Assembly: GCA_002455655.1 (NCBI GenBank) | Contig: DKLF01000119.1 | Coordinates: 1 to 8,219, forward strand | DNA: 8,219 nt | DNA from: Oscillibacter sp. UBA6647 | GTDB taxonomy: Bacteria > Bacillota > Clostridia > Oscillospirales > Oscillospiraceae | Direction: 5' to 3' | Part shown: positions 4,517 through 8,219 of the stretch, one piece after another | How positions within the stretch are numbered: position 1 is the stretch's first letter | Layout: each line of letters opens with the position of its first letter | Translations under genes and position numbers: made by a program | Notes under the pieces: generated by a model | What the model saw: only the letters and a program-made list of their open reading frames with translations | The model's database searches: none | What the model was told of the DNA's origin: nothing

Positions 4517-6058
4517 TCAGTCCTCCCGCAGATTTACCATGCACTCCGCCAGATTGTAAAAGGGATTGGCGGCGGTGGGGGTGAGATGATCCACCACGCC
4601 GCTTTGAAGCAACACAGAAAGCGTTTTAAAGCAGACGGGCAGGATGGGGGCCTGCTCCTGAAGGCGGAGGAAGACCCGCTCCAGCGCGGCGGAAGGATTG
4701 GCGGAGCTGCGGCAGGCGGCCAGAAGCGCATCCAGCTCGGGGTCGGAAAACCCGCCGTAGTTCAATGCCCCCCCGGTGGAGAGCAGCGGGCGGAGGTCCC
4801 AGTCCGCCGTCAGTTTTACTTCGCCGTAGTAAAGGTCAAAATTGCCCGCCGCCAGCGCTGCGGAATATTCCTCCCAAGGCAGGACCCGGACGCTGATTTT
4901 CAAATCAAAGGCGGAGAGCTGAGAGGCAATGTGCCGCGCGGCAGCCACCTTGAAGCTGCTCTCCTCGTTGACAATCATGTCAAGGGACAGGTGCTCGCCG
5001 CGGCTAAGGTCCGCGGAGGTCATGGCCCGCTGGAACGCGGTGTAGGAATAGGTCTTCTCAAGTTCCGCGGGATAGTCAGCCGAGACCGGGGAAACGGAAA
5101 ACTGAGCGGCTTTTGCATGTCCGGATAGAAACGCGCTGACGGCCCGTTCCCGGTCAAGTCCCAGATTCAGCGCCTGACGCACCGCCGCGTTGGACAAAAC
5201 AGAGGAGCGGACGTTGATTCCCACGTATTGAAAGACGGTGGAAGCCGCCTCGTAAAACTGGATGCTGCCGGTGACACTGATGGGATTGGAGCCGGTTAGG
5301 TCCGAGGTCAAAAGCTGCGTTTCGTGTGAAGTAAACTGGAAAAGCATCACGTCCGGGTCGTCCGCCGCCCGCAGAACAATGCGCTCTACCGGTTGTTTAC
5401 CGCCCTGCCAGTGAGGGTTGGCGACAAGCGCTGCGTCCGGTTCACCGGAGACAAAGCCGTAGGGCCCTGTCCCCACGGGCACGGTGTCCGCCGTGCCAGA
5501 TTTGACGATGGGGATATCCAGCAGGGCAGGAAACGCGGTGTTGGGGGAGGATAACTGGATGCTTACAGACCCATCCCCCGCCGTGATGGAGGAAACATCC
5601 CGCAGCCGCGCGCCATACCGCCCGGAAGACTGCGCCCGGCGCAGCGTGTCGGCTACATCATTGGCGGTGAGGGGCGTGCCGTCGGAAAACAGCACGCCGG
5701 GGCGCAGAAGGAAGGTATACGCGGCTCCGGAGGGGTCCTGCGTATAGGAGGTGCAGAGAAGGGGCTGAGGAGCAAGCGTCTCGTCCAGCTCAAAGAGCCC
5801 CTCGCACAAAAGCGCAGCAGCCGTCTGCTGAACCCCGTCGGCACAGGTAATGGGGTCCAGACTCAGCTCCGGATACCACGGCAAGGCCAGCTCCTTGGGC
5901 AAAACGGTGGGAGCCGCTTCCGAGCCGGACGGGTCCGCGCTCTCACCGACCTGACCCGGGGGAAGCTCCTCTTCGTCCGGGCTGGGCGAGGGAGTACAGC
6001 CGCCCAGCAGCAGTGTCGCACAGAGCAGGGGGATGAATATTTTTTTGAAGCGCTTCAT
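4517..6058 (-). CDS. Extracellular solute-binding lipoprotein, family 5 (oligopeptide/nickel ABC type)
   Basis: A 513-residue substrate-binding protein of the SBP_bac_5 family, which captures peptides, nickel or related solutes outside the membrane for an ABC importer. The lipoprotein signal is clear: MKRFKK, a hydrophobic stretch, then the lipobox LLGGC with the lipid-modified Cys21. An acidic, Pro/Ser-rich linker (about 22-50) follows. The binding domain shows YTFLLRPGVLFSDGTPLTANDV (114-135), the family hallmark, then GTGPY (196-200) and the C-terminal NYGGFSDPELDALL and APILPVCFKTLSVL segments. The length is typical. GGAGGG lies five bases before ATG 6058. It starts 25 bases after the pgeF stop, so it is probably last in that operon. 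No permease or ATPase gene is present, so its transporter, if any, is encoded elsewhere. Substrate not predictable. Confidence 0.9.
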   Translation of the reverse strand: MKRFKKIFIPLLCATLLLGGCTPSPSPDEEELPPGQVGESADPSGSEAAPTVLPKELALPWYPELSLDPITCADGVQQTAAALLCEGLFELDETLAPQPLLCTSYTQDPSGAAYTFLLRPGVLFSDGTPLTANDVADTLRRAQSSGRYGARLRDVSSITAGDGSVSIQLSSPNTAFPALLDIPIVKSGTADTVPVGTGPYGFVSGEPDAALVANPHWQGGKQPVERIVLRAADDPDVMLFQFTSHETQLLTSDLTGSNPISVTGSIQFYEAASTVFQYVGINVRSSVLSNAAVRQALNLGLDRERAVSAFLSGHAKAAQFSVSPVSADYPAELEKTYSYTAFQRAMTSADLSRGEHLSLDMIVNEESSFKVAAARHIASQLSAFDLKISVRVLPWEEYSAALAAGNFDLYYGEVKLTADWDLRPLLSTGGALNYGGFSDPELDALLAACRSSANPSAALERVFLRLQEQAPILPVCFKTLSVLLQSGVVDHLTPTAANPFYNLAECMVNLRED

Positions 6059-6083
6059 AGATCCCTCCGTTTCCGCCTGCGGC

Positions 6084-6893
6084 TTATATCAGTGAAATCA
6101 GGGCTGCTTGTGCACCTCGCTGCCCGCCGACCCGGCGATAGGACCAGAACAGGTCCGGGCGGCAGTGGGTGCAAAGACCGCTCACATCAATATGTTCCGG
6201 GGAAAGGCCCGCTTTCAGCAGCCATTGGCGGTTTAGTCCTGCCAAATCCACATGCCATTTAAGGCCCCGCCGTTCAAGATAAAGCGCGGCGTCCTCGCCC
6301 AAAACCCCGGTCATGGCCTGGGGCACGTCGTCGTCGGTTTCGAAGCAGCACTGGCCGATGCACGGCCCGATAGCGGCCACCATCCGCTCCGGGTTTGCGC
6401 CGTACAGTCGGGTCAGCTCTCGGACCGTCTTTTCAAGGATGCCCAGCGCACAGCCCCGCCATCCGGCGTGGACCGCGCCTACGCAGCCCGCCTCCGGGTC
6501 GTGGAGCAGGATAATCCCGCAGTCGGCGGAAAATACGAGAAGGGGAATGTTTTTTACATTGGTCACCAGCGCGTCGGCGGTGAAGTCCCGCTCCCGCCAC
6601 AGGCCCATTCCCGCCCGTTCCTCCGTGACGGGAAGGATGGTGGTTTCATGAACCTGCCGGGCCAGCACCACATTGCGCATATCCGCACCCACCGCGCCGC
6701 AGAAGCGGCGGTAATTTTCCTCCACAGCCGGACGGTCACTTTCCCGGCTGGGACCGAGGTTGAGAGTGTCACATGGGGGCTTGCTTACGCCGCCTTTTCG
6801 GGTGGAAAAGCCGTGAGCGATGCCGCCGCATCCGTCCAGCAGGGGGGAGGTAAAATAAACAAGGCCGTTTTCCTCATGCGTTGTCAAGGGCAT
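6084..6893 (-). CDS. pgeF: PgeF (YfiH family), peptidoglycan editing factor / purine nucleoside phosphorylase-like
   Basis: A 269-residue protein of the YfiH/DUF152 family, formerly called multicopper polyphenol oxidase or laccase-domain protein. Family members are cytoplasmic and have been reported both to keep wrong amino acids out of peptidoglycan precursors and to act on purine nucleosides. Visible motifs are HGFSTRKGGVS (27-37), RQVH with H82, SADCGII with C125, AVHAGWRG with H142, IGPCIGQCCFE (175-185) and CTHCRPDLFWSYRR (241-254). H82, C125 and H142 match the metal-binding triad of the family. ATG 6893 is one base after the stop of the 97-residue membrane protein gene, with AGGAGG inside that gene's end, so translation is probably coupled. 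The solute-binding lipoprotein gene follows 25 bases downstream. The family call is firm, the physiological reaction less so. Confidence 0.92.
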   Translation of the reverse strand: MPLTTHEENGLVYFTSPLLDGCGGIAHGFSTRKGGVSKPPCDTLNLGPSRESDRPAVEENYRRFCGAVGADMRNVVLARQVHETTILPVTEERAGMGLWRERDFTADALVTNVKNIPLLVFSADCGIILLHDPEAGCVGAVHAGWRGCALGILEKTVRELTRLYGANPERMVAAIGPCIGQCCFETDDDVPQAMTGVLGEDAALYLERRGLKWHVDLAGLNRQWLLKAGLSPEHIDVSGLCTHCRPDLFWSYRRVGGQRGAQAALISLI

Positions 6894-6894
6894 G

Positions 6895-7188
6895 TCAGTC
6901 CTCCTTTTGGGTGTTGGGTTTGTTTGAAAGCGCGCCGGAGACGGCGCGTTCCGGCTGATCGGCGTTTCGGGGCGCTTCGGCGTCCAACTTGCCGTTTAGA
7001 CAAATACTCAGTACTTTTATAAGGCCGCAAAGCAGCAGCACCACGCCCAGCCCAAGGAAAGAGTCATGAACAATGGCCATGGAGAACAGAATGGAGCCAA
7101 TGCCCCCAAGCATCAGGGAGATTGCCACCAAAATATGCCGGATATCCGCCAGCAGATGCAGCGCAGTGCCTTTTGCGTCGTCTTTCAT
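6895..7188 (-). CDS. Small membrane protein with two predicted helices, unknown function
   Basis: A 97-residue protein that I do not recognise. It has a short polar N-terminus, two hydrophobic segments (about residues 18-40 and 43-63) joined by a tight turn HDS, and a polar, charged C-terminal tail of about 34 residues with no membrane character. Lysines and arginines at both ends suggest that both termini face the cytoplasm. The start has AAAGGAG eight bases upstream. The gene sits between secA and pgeF, 1 base from pgeF, and shares its orientation, so it is expected to be co-expressed with pgeF. An intrinsic terminator directly precedes its ribosome site. The composition is normal for the region. 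Confidence 0.75.
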   Translation of the reverse strand: MKDDAKGTALHLLADIRHILVAISLMLGGIGSILFSMAIVHDSFLGLGVVLLLCGLIKVLSICLNGKLDAEAPRNADQPERAVSGALSNKPNTQKED

Positions 7189-7202
7189 AAAACGCTCCTT
7201 TC

Positions 7203-7247
7203 AAGAAAAGCCGCCCCCGCCCTCCCGGCAGGAGAACAGGGGACGGC
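7203..7247 (-). terminator. Intrinsic terminator after secA
   Basis: On the minus strand GCCGTCCCC pairs with GGGGGCGGC (arms 7239-7247 and 7210-7218, nine pairs including one G-T), with a smaller CTCC/GGAG stem inside the loop (7222-7234). It is followed by TTTTCTT. It ends about 6 bases before the ribosome site of the 97-residue protein gene, so that operon needs readthrough or an unseen promoter. Confidence 0.7.
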
Positions 7248-7267
7248 CTGAGTCGCGCTGCAATTTG

Positions 7268-8219
7268 TCAGGAGTGATACTCCGCGCAGTCGCAGTTTTT
7301 AAACTTTTTCCCGCTGCCGCAGGGGCAGGGATCGTTGCGTCCGATTTTTGTGACCTTGCGGGGCTGCTTTTTGGGCGCGGTGCTGTCGCCGCCCACGTTT
7401 TCGGTCATACCCTTGGCCACCCGCTCCCGCTTGACCTCTTCGTTGGTCTTGATGCGCACGGAGAACATCCGGCGCACCGTCTCGTTCTGGATGGCGGAAA
7501 TCATCTCCTCAAACATGGTGAGGGATTCCTGCTTATAGGCGATGACGGGGTCAGTATTGGCGTAGGCCCGCAGGCGGATGCCCTGCTTCAAATCGTCCAT
7601 GGCGTCGATGTGGTCCATCCAGTATTCGTCCACCACGCGCAGCATAATCACCCGCTCCAGCTCTCTGGCAATACTGGGGGTGAACTCCTGCTCCCGGGCC
7701 TCGTAGGTCTTTTCCGCTTCGTCGTAAAACAGCTCGGAAAGGGCCTGCTCGGTCTTTTCCGTCAGCTCCTCCTCGGTGAAGTGGAAGGTGTCCTTGGGGA
7801 AATACAGCCCCTCCAGCCCCGTCAGCATCTCCCGGAAGCCCGCCTCGTCCAAAGCGGTCTGCTCGCCAAAGGCCTGCGCCACCTGATCGGTGATGGCGGA
7901 GCGGGTCATGCCAAGGAGAATCTCCTTGAGGTCCTTGCCGTCCAAAACCTGCTTGCGCTGGCCGTAAATGATTTCCCGCTGCTTGTTCATCACGTCGTCG
8001 TATTCCAGCACGGACTTTCTGGACTGGAAGTTCCGGGATTCCACGGTGGTCTGGGCATTTTCAATGGCCTTGGAAAGCATTTTGCTCTCGATGGGCGTGT
8101 CCTCATCCAGATCCATTCTCTCCATGATGCCGGTGATCCGGTCGCCGCCGAACAGGCGCATCAGATCGTCCTCGAGGGAGATATAGAACCGGGTTTCGCC
8201 GGGGTCGCCCTGACGGCCG
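7268..8219 (-). CDS. secA: SecA, preprotein translocase ATPase (C-terminal part, runs off the window)
   Basis: The last 316 residues of the motor ATPase that drives proteins through SecYEG. The frame is open to the right edge and begins in GRQGDPGETRFYISLEDDLMRLF, the end of the second nucleotide-binding domain, so the ATG at 8161 is internal and the true start lies outside. After it come the helical scaffold and wing region, with SRKSVLEYDDVMNKQR and the YWMDHIDAMDDLKQGIRLR segment, both strongly conserved in SecA. The protein ends in a zinc-binding SEC-C motif, DPCPCGSGKKFKNC. The usual CxCx8C is intact, but the fourth ligand, normally right after the third cysteine, is displaced by one residue (NCDC). 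No secB or prfB is seen downstream; a terminator follows and then the pgeF group. Confidence 0.97.
   Translation of the reverse strand, partial: GRQGDPGETRFYISLEDDLMRLFGGDRITGIMERMDLDEDTPIESKMLSKAIENAQTTVESRNFQSRKSVLEYDDVMNKQREIIYGQRKQVLDGKDLKEILLGMTRSAITDQVAQAFGEQTALDEAGFREMLTGLEGLYFPKDTFHFTEEELTEKTEQALSELFYDEAEKTYEAREQEFTPSIARELERVIMLRVVDEYWMDHIDAMDDLKQGIRLRAYANTDPVIAYKQESLTMFEEMISAIQNETVRRMFSVRIKTNEEVKRERVAKGMTENVGGDSTAPKKQPRKVTKIGRNDPCPCGSGKKFKNCDCAEYHS

Noticed and set aside
6252..7022. A 256-codon + strand open frame opposite pgeF
   Set aside because: It lies opposite a confidently assigned YfiH family gene and shows no recognisable domain or ribosome site.
7268..8161. A complete short SecA-like protein starting at ATG 8161
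   Set aside because: The frame stays open to the window edge and the upstream codons read GRQGDPGETRFYISLEDDL, standard internal SecA sequence.
1..8219. CRISPR arrays, insertion sequences, tRNA or rRNA genes, phage or defence genes
   Set aside because: No regularly spaced repeats, transposase motifs, terminal inverted repeats, cloverleaf patterns or phage/defence proteins were found on either strand by reading.

Overview
The window is a G+C-rich stretch of ordinary bacterial chromosome, most likely from a low-oxygen, gut-type member of the Clostridia (Oscillospiraceae, Flavonifractor/Oscillibacter-like). This placement is inference. It rests on the strong AGGAGG-type ribosome sites, a LexA operator of the clostridial GAAC-N4-GTTT form, Gram-positive SecA/SecG and lipoprotein features, and general protein character. 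No 16S or other taxonomic marker is present. No phage, insertion sequence, CRISPR array, tRNA or rRNA was seen.

Layout, left to right. A strong hairpin terminator (13-54) ends a + strand gene lying outside the window. Two minus-strand genes follow: a ketopantoate-reductase-family protein (166-1083) and, upstream of it in transcription, a radical SAM enzyme (1146-2036) with a clear promoter at 2115-2143. A perfect terminator sits between the two. Reading divergently is a secreted CE4 polysaccharide deacetylase (2340-3047) with a structured leader. It converges on secG (3123-3350), and a bidirectional terminator lies between them. secG and lexA (3637-4257) diverge from a shared 286-bp regulatory region. 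That region holds a good promoter for each gene and three LexA-box-like sequences. A terminator follows lexA.

The right half is one minus-strand series. It begins with the 3' part of secA, which enters from the right edge, then a terminator, a 97-residue two-helix membrane protein, pgeF (YfiH, peptidoglycan editing factor) and a family 5 solute-binding lipoprotein. The last three are tightly packed and probably one operon.

Themes. Most products act at the cell envelope: SecA and SecG in export, PgeF and the deacetylase on peptidoglycan or glycans, the lipoprotein in solute capture, and the small membrane protein. The most interesting features are regulatory. The lexA promoter carries two LexA-like sites 21 bp apart. 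A near-consensus LexA box lies at the predicted start of the secG transcript. Three genes (panE-like, secG and the 97-residue protein) have a hairpin plus T-tract directly before their ribosome site. I do not see a convincing unknown defence or biosynthetic system. The least explained genes are the radical SAM enzyme, the orphan binding lipoprotein and the 97-residue membrane protein.
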